From Histoplasma ohiense (taxonomy: Eukaryota > Ascomycota > Eurotiomycetes > Onygenales > Ajellomycetaceae), in assembly GCA_017607445.1 (NCBI GenBank), contig JAEVHH010000006.1, positions 930,001 through 994,000 of the forward strand: a stretch of 64,000 bases of DNA. Direction: 5' to 3'. The position numbers and the translations under genes are program-made. Under the pieces are notes generated by a model. It did no database searches. It saw only the letters and a list, made by a program, of their open reading frames with translations, and was not told the origin of the DNA. Of the stretch, positions 34,364-43,585 are shown in pieces (position 1 is the stretch's first letter; each line of letters opens with the position of its first letter).

Positions 34364-34925
34364 GAATGAATCACGCTGTTGTTGTTGTTGTTCTTCATAT
34401 TTTTTTCTAAGGCCATATGCAGTCTGAGACTATGACAGCCTTCACCTCACTAGCCTATCCTTATGTTCGGCTACTCTCTAGTTACATTTCTCTATCCATA
34501 ACTGAGTCATCCTTGATGGAGAGACTTCACTATACCATTCCAAGGTTCTGGATCTAGCCCTCAAGGGGTGCCTTGCCCCACAATTGCTCATGCAATACTA
34601 AGCAGTCCCTTGTCACTCAGACTAGACATGTAAGAATCACAACACCTTAGGATCCCACACTATACTGAATCCATCTAGACACTCCATATACATAGTGTTG
34701 AACATTGCTCCACCCTGCAGTGGCAGTTACCAATAGAAATGAGATAAGAAAGGATACCCCCAATATCCACCAAGATGTGATAATATCCTTTTGGAGAAGA
34801 TGGGATTCGAACCCACTACCTTCTTGTCTCAGCAGTGGTGGCCCCAACACCAAGTGCCTACTTGAGAAAGCATTCCATGAACAGCGCTTACCACTACGCC
34901 ATCCACCCCCCCGAATGAATCACGC
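34364..34925 (-). mobile_element. tRNA-derived SINE with 13-bp target duplication
   Basis: A perfect 13-bp direct repeat GAATGAATCACGC (34364–34376 and 34913–34925) flanks a 536-bp unit. On the minus strand the unit opens with a tRNA-like head: A box TGGCGTAGTGG (34891–34901) and B box GGTTCGAATCC (34803–34813), a perfect match to the Pol III consensus. A foldable D arm, T arm (GTGGG/CCCAT) and a largely pairable acceptor (GGGGTGG with CTTCTCC) are present, but a canonical anticodon arm is not. A body of about 400 bp of unknown origin follows. The 3′ end is an AAC-repeat tail (34377–34392). Head, body, simple-repeat tail and long target duplication together define a SINE. It needs a LINE partner, not seen here. 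Confidence 0.85.
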
Positions 34926-34994
34926 AAGATATATCAGATTTCTTCAAATTGAAACCCAGACACAAACTGGGTTTTCCTAAACACACAGCCTAGA

Positions 34995-37277
34995 ATGGAC
35001 AACGACCGAGTACAAGAGCTTCTGGCTGAACTTCAAGAAGAGAAACGACTCCGAGAAGCTGCAGAAGCTGAGGCGAGAAAGGAAAGACAACAACGCGAAG
35101 AAGAACAACAGCGACGCGAGAAAGCAGAAGCCCTATCAGCAAATTCAGAGCCTACGACCCTGCTTCCCTTCCTTCATGCATGCCACAAACTCTTGCTCGC
35201 GATTCGTATCGTGACAGACCCTACAAAAACAACCAAGGGTCCAGTAACAAAGCCAACCAATCAGACAGTTCCCTCACTTATCAAGATATGGGACAGCTTC
35301 AATGATGAGCAGTCAGAAGTGTGGCAGACACTCAATAGTCATCCATCCTTTTTGACTGGAAAACTTTTTCCATCAAAACACCAGCTTGATTATGTTCGCC
35401 AGCGCATTGCTCCAATCACTTCGGAATGGGATCTTCGATACTACGAACGAGACACAGTGGAGAATCAAGTCCAGGATATAGTTGACAAGATCACTAAAGA
35501 TAAGGCCCTTAGAGATGCATTTGGGCTACAAGGCCCGATCACTTTTGAGAGCCATACAAACCTGGGCCATCCAGCGGGGAACCTGCCAAGTGGAGGCCAG
35601 CAAAACCCCAGCGGTCCTGTGTCAGAAACCAATCCACCACCTAAAAAGAAATGCAAAACCCAGAAGAGTAAGGAGAAACCTGCTGCAGTTACAGTAGGGC
35701 AAGCAGATCGATTTTGTATCTATCGACAGGAAGGCCGTGAACACATTCCCACAATTGCAATTGAATATATGGCGCCTCACAAGCTAACACAGGCTGAGAT
35801 GGACAAGGGCTTAACCAAAGAGATTCGACCCGCCCAGGATGTGATCAATCAGGAGTCTGATGATGTTGAATTCTGCTGCAGAAGACTTGTTGCTGCAGTC
35901 ATAACTCAACTCTTTTCTTACATGGTGCACAAAGGCGTACGTTACGGCTATGTGTGCACTGGAGAAGCTTTCATCTTTGTACACATCCCAGATGATCCAT
36001 CTTCAGTTCAATGCGCGCTTTGCATCCCAAGTTTGAATGTCAAGGCAACTGATGGCAGTGATATCCAGTTGACTGCTGTTGCTCAGGTTCTGGCATTTAC
36101 AGTAATTGCCATGAAATGTCCCCGAGTTACGCAGCAATGGCATGATGCTGTTGAAATGCTTGATGTTTGGCCAGTGGAATATTCTGAAATTCTGGAGCAG
36201 ACTCCACCGGCTGCTCGCCTAAAAAATGCCTCGCCCTTGTATCATGGTCGACGACCTCGTGACCTTTCGCCGCTCAAGGTGTCATTACGATCAGGGAGAG
36301 GAGGATGCCGACCCTCTGAATTTGACCGCCAATCAACAAATTCTCCATCATCACCTCCTTCATCTCCTTCTTTTGCTTCACGCCCTGCCCTGACCAAAGG
36401 GGGAGGCTCTGTCCAACCTGGAAAGCCGAGAGGGGCTCAAGGACATGGAAAACCCAGTAATACACACCAGACTTCCCGTGTTGCCGAACCACCAGCGATA
36501 AAAACTCGCCCCTACTGCTCTCAGAAATGCCTACTTGCACTTAGAGATGGTGGCCCATTCGATCCATCATGCTCCAACTACCAGGATCATCAAAAGGGCC
36601 AGATAAATGTACAAGAATTCTGCTCTCGTATGCAGACACAGCTTGCCACAGATCGTGGGGCAGATGCGGACGCTTGTCCACTCTACAAGGCAGGAAGTTG
36701 TGGGGCATTGTTCAAACTGAGGCTATCATCACATGGATACACTCTAGTCGCCAAGGGTGTGGAATACGAGAATCGGCATAAGCTCAAACATGAAATGCGG
36801 GTCTACAATAGGCTTCAAGATCTCCAAGGCGAACATGTTCCAGTCTGTCTGGGTGTTGTTCAGCTGCATTCAAGGTATCCCTATTACTATGATGGAGGAG
36901 TCTACACCCACATGTTACTCTTAAGTTGGGCGGGAGAACCGGTCCAGCAAAGCACGAACTCCAGCCACGCCGAAGATATTTTATTCCTGGTGTCCCATGC
37001 CCTCCGATCCATTCACGCCAAAGGTGTACTGCACGGTGATGCTGAATTACGAAATATACTGTGGAACTCAACTTGCAAACGCCCAATGATAGTTGACTTC
37101 GAACGAGCCACAATACGCCACACACTGTCAGATGTGCCCGGTAACGCAACGAGAAGGAGGAGGAGGGTGGATGAGACGGGTTTTAGGAAGGAGATTAAAC
37201 GCATCGAAACTGCGTTTGAAAGATATAGAACCACCCTGTCCACGGACCACACATCTGTCAAGCAAACTCTGTTCTGA
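34995..37277 (+). CDS. Fungal kinase-like protein of an expanded, uncharacterised family
   Basis: A single exon of 760 residues. The N terminus is a Glu/Lys/Arg-rich coiled coil (residues 1–45). A conserved middle domain (about 230–400) resembles the N-terminal module of fungal-specific kinase-like proteins. A disordered Ser/Pro linker is followed by a Cys motif, YCSQKCLLALRDGGPFDPSC (about 510–530). The C terminus has a kinase fold: VAKGVE with the ATP-anchoring Lys, HEMRVYNRL (helix C Glu), the catalytic loop HGDAELRNILW (HxDx4N) and DFE in place of DFG. These residues suggest a working phosphotransferase of the FunK1-like type, but activity is not proven. Lack of introns and a position 70 bp from a SINE suggest recent spread. 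No frame lesion is seen. Confidence 0.75.
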   Translation: MDNDRVQELLAELQEEKRLREAAEAEARKERQQREEEQQRREKAEALSANSEPTTLLPFLHACHKLLLAIRIVTDPTKTTKGPVTKPTNQTVPSLIKIWDSFNDEQSEVWQTLNSHPSFLTGKLFPSKHQLDYVRQRIAPITSEWDLRYYERDTVENQVQDIVDKITKDKALRDAFGLQGPITFESHTNLGHPAGNLPSGGQQNPSGPVSETNPPPKKKCKTQKSKEKPAAVTVGQADRFCIYRQEGREHIPTIAIEYMAPHKLTQAEMDKGLTKEIRPAQDVINQESDDVEFCCRRLVAAVITQLFSYMVHKGVRYGYVCTGEAFIFVHIPDDPSSVQCALCIPSLNVKATDGSDIQLTAVAQVLAFTVIAMKCPRVTQQWHDAVEMLDVWPVEYSEILEQTPPAARLKNASPLYHGRRPRDLSPLKVSLRSGRGGCRPSEFDRQSTNSPSSPPSSPSFASRPALTKGGGSVQPGKPRGAQGHGKPSNTHQTSRVAEPPAIKTRPYCSQKCLLALRDGGPFDPSCSNYQDHQKGQINVQEFCSRMQTQLATDRGADADACPLYKAGSCGALFKLRLSSHGYTLVAKGVEYENRHKLKHEMRVYNRLQDLQGEHVPVCLGVVQLHSRYPYYYDGGVYTHMLLLSWAGEPVQQSTNSSHAEDILFLVSHALRSIHAKGVLHGDAELRNILWNSTCKRPMIVDFERATIRHTLSDVPGNATRRRRRVDETGFRKEIKRIETAFERYRTTLSTDHTSVKQTLF

Positions 37278-37684
37278 CCTGGGAATATAAGCTTATCCAT
37301 CTTTGGCCTTGGCCTGTACATTTTTTTTATGTAGTTTTCCTACATGGGGCTAATCACATAAGAACTTGTCATAAGCACTGTTTGTATATAAGTATAATGA
37401 AAGAAGAAGAATAATAATAATAATTCCAAAGATCTCTCGTCCCCATTGCATCTGAGAGAAAGAGAACAGGGTTCCATCTCCGTCGTTGATTCTCGACATC
37501 GGAGCGGGTTTACATATTTCCACATCACCACGTGCTCTTTATTGGACCTTACCACAGAAATCAATCTTCAGCTCCAAATATTACGATGTAATTCTCAGCT
37601 TCTCGACCAAGCAAGGAGCCAGAACAAGCCAGCCACTTCACCTTGCTTCTGCCTCCCTTGCACTGTCTATGCTCTTGAGCGACT
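37278..37684. promoter_or_regulatory. EMC7 upstream region
   Basis: No gene is seen. An ATA/ATT trinucleotide run lies at about 37409–37424. The 3′ UTR of the kinase-like gene and the EMC7 promoter share this gap. Confidence 0.35.
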
Positions 37685-38809
37685 ATGCCTTCTTCAAAGT
37701 CGTCACCTTTCTATATCCTCCTCCTCCTCTCCCTCCTAACCTTCACCACCGCCTCCATCCTCGCCATCACAATCCCACCCTCAAACCTATTACCGAACCC
37801 CAATTCCCTCCCAGCTTCCACACACGCGACCCTCACTACCCTTCATTCCTCTCCTTCCTCATCTTTGTCTTCGTCGGCCTCCGGAGCTTCTGCGCCCGCT
37901 CGCCACCTCAAAGCACCACTATCACGCAAATCAAATTTCGTATTCAAGATCCCCTCGGGACAGACTCAGGGAGCACAGTCATTTCTCCTCGATATCCACT
38001 CACGGGACTATATATTTGCGCCCTATCGCGTCGATGTCGATGCGGAGGGTAGTGTAGTGGGCGTGTGGGAGACCTTCAGGGGGAATGCGTGGGAGAATCG
38101 CGGAGTGGAGAAGGGAATGATTCAGGTTGAGAATGCTGTGGTTGTTGAGGCGAAGGTGATGGGTAAGAGGACATTTTATGAAGAGAGGGTTGGGTGTAAG
38201 TTTCTCTTTTTCTTTTTTCTATTTATTTATTTGGTCCTTTCATGTCCCAGGGAGAACTTTTTATTTCTTTTCTTCTCTTATTTAATTTTTTTTTTTAATA
38301 TTTATTTTTTTTTTAAAATCAAACTTTTGAGGAAACCATATACACTAACGAAACGATTAATCTTGGTTTTACAGTTTCGCCGTTGAGCATGTTAAAGAAC
38401 CCGATGATTCTACTCGTAGTCTTTGCTCTTGGTGTGACTGTTGGGATGCCTTATCTGATGGAGATGAGTACGTGTTTATCTTCGGCCCATGATCCCCAAC
38501 TATTTTCCATCACATCGTTGTTGCAATCTCTAACAAAATTACTTCAAAAATACAGTGGATCCAGAGACACGTGCGGAATTTGAAAAACAATCCCGCAAGG
38601 GCAGGAACGCTGCGGCAAATGATGTAAATGCCAGAGGGGCCGCTGGTGCTGGCCGTGGAGCGGGAGCGGTACCGGGAGCTGGAGGGTTTGACCTGGCTGG
38701 GTGGATGGCAGGGACGAGCCAGGGACCAATGGCCGCTCTGGATTCGACAATGAAAGCGGCTGCGAGCGGAAGAGAAGCCGGATCGGGATCAGGAGTGCGG
38801 AGGAGGTGA
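37685..38809 (+). CDS. EMC7: ER membrane protein complex subunit 7
   Basis: Exons 37685–38195, 38375–38467 and 38556–38809 give 285 residues. The N-terminal hydrophobic stretch FYILLLLSLLTFTTASILA is a cleavable signal sequence. A beta-sandwich follows (KSNFVFKIPSG…FLLDIHSRDYIFAPYRVDV). The conserved end reads GFSPLSMLKNPMILLVVFALG, then a transmembrane helix and DPETRAEFE, a hallmark of EMC7 (DUF2012). The EMC inserts weakly hydrophobic and tail-anchored proteins into the ER membrane; EMC7 is its lumenal, single-pass subunit. The cytosolic tail is long and Gly/Ala-rich, as in other fungi. Confidence 0.92.
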
Positions 38810-39327
38810 AGATGTTGTATATGAGCTTTGCACAGTGCATATGCCTAGATTGGTTCTATGCCGCCCTAAACAACCAGTGGTTCGTTGCCTATTTCTGGCT
38901 GTCTTTTCCATCTGTATAAACGGATGTAATGTACAGGTTATACGGAACCATAGCTGACGGCTGATGAAAAAAGACATGTAATATCATATCTATGTATTTG
39001 AGCATTCCTTGTTGAATAGATTCCTGCTCGTTGACGCCATACAGTGCAGAACCATCTGCTAAAGCTGCGCCACAATCCGAGGCTGAGCAACTCTCCGGCG
39101 ACGGGAATTACGTCAGCGCCATGTCCCGCTCTGCCGACTTGCCGCATTCAGACTCCAAGCCCTAATTAATTTGCCAACCATCGCATCTGTCACGAACAAG
39201 AACAAACATCCAGGGCTGCTCTTTCTCGAATATATAGTATATATCCACCTTGAGTCCTTACGCACACCCTGTTCTGCCAGCCAAGCATCGCATCGTATCA
39301 GGATACTACTCTATTGATTGCACAGGC
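38810..39327. promoter_or_regulatory. Upstream region of the WW-domain gene
   Basis: No gene is seen in this 518-bp gap, which should hold the EMC7 3′ UTR and the WW gene promoter. A TATA-like ATATATAGTATATATCC lies at about 39229–39245. Confidence 0.3.
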
Positions 39328-39943
39328 ATGCCATTCGCACCCCCAGCCGGTCCTCCTCCTCCCCGTGTCCCTGATGGCTGGGTAGCGCAGTTCGATGATA
39401 AGTACAAGGAATGGTGCGTCCTATCGCTTATTGCAAGCCCACAGAGCACATGAAAAAGGGAACGCATCCGCCATAACACACTAACACCAAACTGTGAAAT
39501 ACAGGTTCTACGTCAACTTGAAAACTGGCATTTCTCAATGGGAACGGCCTCCAGTTCCTGATACACTTCCACCGTCATACGACCAAGCATCTCCAGCGAC
39601 GGCCGGCGATCCAGCCGCGGCCTCAGCCACCACTGCTGCTGGTGAGGAAGCTGCAACAGGCGATGTTAAAAAGACATCTACCACTACCACCTCCTCGTCC
39701 ACACGGCTGGAACTGGGATCGAATAACCCATATAATCCAGCGCGCCAGCGGAGTAGGAGTCCTTCGGGACCGGCTACCAGTACAACTGCAGATAGCCAGA
39801 TGATAGATGAAGATGCCAAGTTAGCCGCAAAGTTGCAGGCGGAGGAGGATGAACGAGCACACCAGAGACACGAGCAAGGGCAGCAAAAATATGCAGGCAG
39901 TCCACAGTCACAGTCACAGTCACACCCACAACCTCCACCACAG

Positions 39944-39975
<32 letters not shown>

Positions 39976-40504
39976 ACACCCCCATTCATCGTCGCCGCCG
40001 CAGCAGCAGCAGTGGCAGCAACCACAGGAAACAAAAAGATCCAGCGGCGGCGGCTTCTTCGGCAAACTACTAAACAAAGCGTCCGCCAAAGTCCATCACG
40101 GCAGCAGCAACAGCGGCAGTGGCAGCGGTTTTCCCTCCCCGCACAATTACAACCAACCATACCAACAACAGCCATATCAACAATATCGGCCTCCCTACCC
40201 GGGCCCACACGGATATAACGGCTACCCGCCCGGGGCCGCCCCCGCCGGCGGTGGCCCCTTTTATGGCCCGCAGCAGCCATATGCGCCCGGACCGCCGCCG
40301 AAACAGCGAAAGGGATTTGGCGGCATTGGGCCCGGCGGAGCCGCGGCACTAGGCCTTGGTGGTGGCTTGTTGGGCGGTGCGTTGTTGGCGGATGCGATTG
40401 GTGATCATTATGATTATCAGGAGGGGTATGAGGATGGACTGGCCTCGGGGGATTTTGGAGGGGGAGATTTTGGAGGGGGTGATTTCGGAGGAGGGGATTT
40501 TTGA
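39328..40504 (+). CDS. WW-domain protein with polyglutamine and Gly-rich C terminus
   Basis: Exons 39328–39413 and 39505–40504 give 361 residues. The WW domain spans the intron: PDGWVAQFDDKYKEW (first Trp) then FYVNLKTGISQWERP (second Trp), the usual spacing, about residues 15–46. WW domains bind proline-rich ligands. The middle is disordered, with His/Gln runs coded by mixed CAA and CAG codons (about 39930–40020). The C-terminal part is Pro/Tyr/Gly-rich (PYQQYRPPYPGPHGY), then a GLGGGLLGGALLADAIGD segment and three GGGDF units before the stop. This layout is common in filamentous fungi; no exact function is known. The start at 39328 keeps a compact Pro-rich lead; an upstream in-frame ATG at 39250 is less likely. 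Confidence 0.85.
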
Positions 40505-40947
40505 TTGGAGGTTTGTAGAAAGAACCTGTCCTTGTTTTCTTGTTTTTTGCTCCTTGACTTTTTTTTTTTTTTTTCAAGATTGCGTGGAGTTTTGGGGTTT
40601 TTTCATCAGCTTCAGTGGAGGCCTGTTGGTTTGTTTCCTTTCACCCCCTCTCTATTTATTTCTTTTTTCTTTTTTTTGTATGTTGTTCAGAGCATTTTTA
40701 CTAGCTGTGTATATGTATATATAAATTCACCGTAGCTTAACAACCAGCGATATATTATATTATATATCTTCTTCTGCTTCTTCTGACAAAACCTAAGCTA
40801 CAAATGCCACTGGTGTTCTGTTGTATGTTGTATGCATACAGTACCCAGCTGGCCCGCAACGATTGAGAACGGCATCCATGATGCACGGAATCCGTTGAGC
40901 TGTTTTTTTTTTTTTCACCTTCCGCATCGATGAGAATGTATATATAG

Positions 40948-40987
<40 letters not shown>

Positions 40988-41425
40988 GTACAAATCGAGG
41001 GCATTGGGGCATGGCAAGTGAATGGGCTCGGAGCTGTGAGGCTATATATACTTACTTAGTCTTCGCTTTTGAAGTGTTCAAGTGTTCAAAAAACGACACA
41101 GTGACTTGAGGCTTGAGGGAATGGAGGGTGGGATGAACATGTCATTTAGTGATATCTCTTAACTTCTTGAAGGAGTGTGAAGTGTGAAACTCGAACCGAA
41201 GTGCATTGGGCTGGGTGGGGAGGGAGGGGGAACAGGAGGGACTGTTGATTGTATATATATATATATATATATATGTACTGTAGAAGTTGGCAAAGGAGCG
41301 GCCTCAGCCTCTCTTCCAATTCCCCCCTTCCCTTATCACATCCCATCCCATCACGTCACATCATAGTTATCATAGTTATCATATAAATCCCATTTTCATC
41401 TGTTCCCCCCACAGCGAAGAAAACC
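40505..41425. other. Convergent 3′ region with TA microsatellites
   Basis: The WW gene and the YhhN gene converge here. TA repeats lie at 40951–40982 and 41251–41274. No gene is seen. Confidence 0.45.
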
Positions 41426-42505
41426 TCACCCCTCCCCCTCCCCCTCCCCCTCCCCCACCGTCCCCGCAATCACCATCTGCGCCCAGAAATACAACCCAAA
41501 CCCCACCGCCGGCCGCAGCCACCCCGGCCGCTGCGCACGCCCCGCCACCGCGCCCCGCCGTCGTCTCCCAAACATATCCTCCGCCACGAAGAGGTCGGAC
41601 GCAACAAACATCGCCGCGCCTAGCGCACGCTGATACGGCCATGCAGTCGCAGTCGCAGTCGACGCAGCAACCGCCAACATCCCGCTGATGATTGCGGCGT
41701 AGCCGCCGACGAGCGCTCGCATGTCGGCTGGGATCGCGAGGTTGAGGACGTTTGTGCGGAGCAGACGCTGTGGTCCGTTCGTCGTGGTGGTGGTGGTGGT
41801 GGTCGTCTTGGTCTTGTGCTGCTTCCGCTCCCCGTTCCCGTTGGCTGGCGGGTAGATGACGCCGAGCCATCTGGCGAGGAGCATTGCGGTGGCGAATGTG
41901 CTGGTGAATATCGGCCGGGAGAAGGAGGAGCCGCCGGCGGCGGCGGCGGCGGCCGTGCTCGTGCTGGTGCTGCTGCTGGTGCTGGTGCTGCTGTGGCTAC
42001 TATTGTTTTGCAAGAAGGCGAGGATGTACGCGGCGTGGGCGGCGGCGAAGGCGCAGACGCCGACTTTGACGGAGGTGGATGGTGTCTTTGGCTCCTCCTC
42101 CTCCTCCTCCTCCTCCTCCTCCTCCTCATCATCGTTATCATCGCTATTACCGTGGCCATCACCCGCCCGTTCCTTGCGCGCCGCCAGCGGTCCGGTGTGT
42201 TTCTCGTAGTACTCCGCGCGGGCGGGGATGAGGCAGTAGTCGCCGACGGCGGAGAAGAGGAGGCCGGCGGCGATGCGCAGGTGGTAGGGGTGCCATTGTC
42301 GCCAGTGGAGGGGCGAGGGCGAAGGGGAGGGCGAAGGGGAGGGCGCGAGGTAGTAGAGCGGGCCGGCCAGGAAGGCGGCGGAGGAGACGAGTTTGAAGAC
42401 GTAGCTGCCCGGGTAGAAGGCGAGGCGTTCTGAGAGGATGAGGAGGGGGAGGGAGGTGTTGAGGAGGCAGATGGTTGGGGGAGGGGGCAGGGAGAGGGCG
42501 GGCAT
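41426..42505 (-). CDS. YhhN/TMEM86-family membrane protein
   Basis: A single exon of 359 residues with about eight hydrophobic segments. Family marks are GLLFSAVGDYCLIP (helix 3, acidic residue), the paired ASDLFVAEDMF and the final GLYFWAQMVIAGT. Animal TMEM86 proteins are lysoplasmalogenases, hydrolysing the vinyl-ether bond of lysoplasmalogens; the GD…D residues fit that active site, but the fungal substrate is unknown because most ascomycetes lack plasmalogens. A loop after helix 3 holds an acidic run of 12 Glu coded by a CTC/GAG microsatellite. The end is Gly-Glu repeats coded by a CCCTCC minisatellite (41432–41455). Both runs may vary between strains. Confidence 0.85.
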   Translation of the reverse strand: MPALSLPPPPTICLLNTSLPLLILSERLAFYPGSYVFKLVSSAAFLAGPLYYLAPSPSPSPSPSPLHWRQWHPYHLRIAAGLLFSAVGDYCLIPARAEYYEKHTGPLAARKERAGDGHGNSDDNDDEEEEEEEEEEEEPKTPSTSVKVGVCAFAAAHAAYILAFLQNNSSHSSTSTSSSTSTSTAAAAAAGGSSFSRPIFTSTFATAMLLARWLGVIYPPANGNGERKQHKTKTTTTTTTTTNGPQRLLRTNVLNLAIPADMRALVGGYAAIISGMLAVAASTATATAWPYQRALGAAMFVASDLFVAEDMFGRRRRGAVAGRAQRPGWLRPAVGFGLYFWAQMVIAGTVGEGEGEGEG

Positions 42506-43585
42506 TGTTGGGTTGGTTTTATGTTGTGTGTGTGGTTCTTCTATATTGTATATTTATTTGATGGATGGTGGGTGGGGGTTGAGACTCCCTTTCTTGCTCG
42601 TGGATTATTTTATTTTGTTATTTTTCATGTAATTTAGTCAAATCCATTTTGATGGGTTATCTTCGGGTGCTTCGGGATAGGAAATAGGAACTTCACCTCG
42701 GCTGTTCTGTTCTCCATTATCAAAACTTAGCCTTTAAGATGCGGTTCCAAGGTTCTTCATCTGTCTTCTCTCACTTTGTAGAACCCTCCCAAGAAATGTA
42801 AGTCCTGTACAGAGTTGCATGTATCGACGCATACATACATACATACATGTACGTGAGGAGAAGAGGTAGATGGATAGGTGGTCATCAGAAACGAGAAAGA
42901 AAAAGGGAGGGAGTTAAGACGAGCATATATCACCGAAATGCAACAGACCATCGGCAGGGACACACATAAAAGAAGACGGAAATGGAGAAGATGAAGGAAA
43001 ACTAGAAAATGGAAAAAGAGCAAGAAAGAAAACCAGAATAAGAAAAATAAAAAAAATCTGGATAAGGCATCAAAATAAACCCGTCTAGAACATTGGGAAA
43101 AAATGATATCAACAAGCATGTAACATAACAACACAAAAGAAAAAGATCAACCCAGAAAACAAAAAAGAGAGGGAAAAAACAAGAAAAGAAAAGACAAGAA
43201 AAAGAAAGAAAGAGAGGCAAACCACACCCATATAGAAAAAGTAAGATCGCGAAATGCCAAAGCCAACTCCATCCATTTCCATTTCCATCTCCATCTCCAT
43301 CTCCAACAAACAAGAAACCGCCCCTCTATATCCCACAGCCAACATAGATCTGTACATAGGACACCATCATCGAGAAGCTTCTCTGTGCCGCGGCGCCGCT
43401 CATCCTGCGTTCCGCATACTAGGCAAAACATGTGACGGCAAAAAGGGTATGATTTCCTATTGGTTTTAATTTTTTTTTATTTCATTTTATTTTATTTTTT
43501 TTTTTTAGATTATTTTCTTTTCTTTTCTTTTCTTTTTATTAAATACCTATATATATGGAGGACACGAGGGGTGGATGGATATGTG
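42506..43585. other. Intergenic spacer
   Basis: No gene is supported. A CATA repeat lies at about 42830–42848, and a TCCATT/TCCATC minisatellite at about 43268–43303. A-rich frames on the minus strand are low-complexity Phe/Leu and not credible. Confidence 0.45.

Noticed and set aside
34800..34912. tRNA gene on the minus strand
   Set aside because: B box, T arm and D arm are present, but there is no canonical anticodon arm and the spacing is wrong; the flanking 13-bp duplication and AAC tail show it is the head of a SINE.
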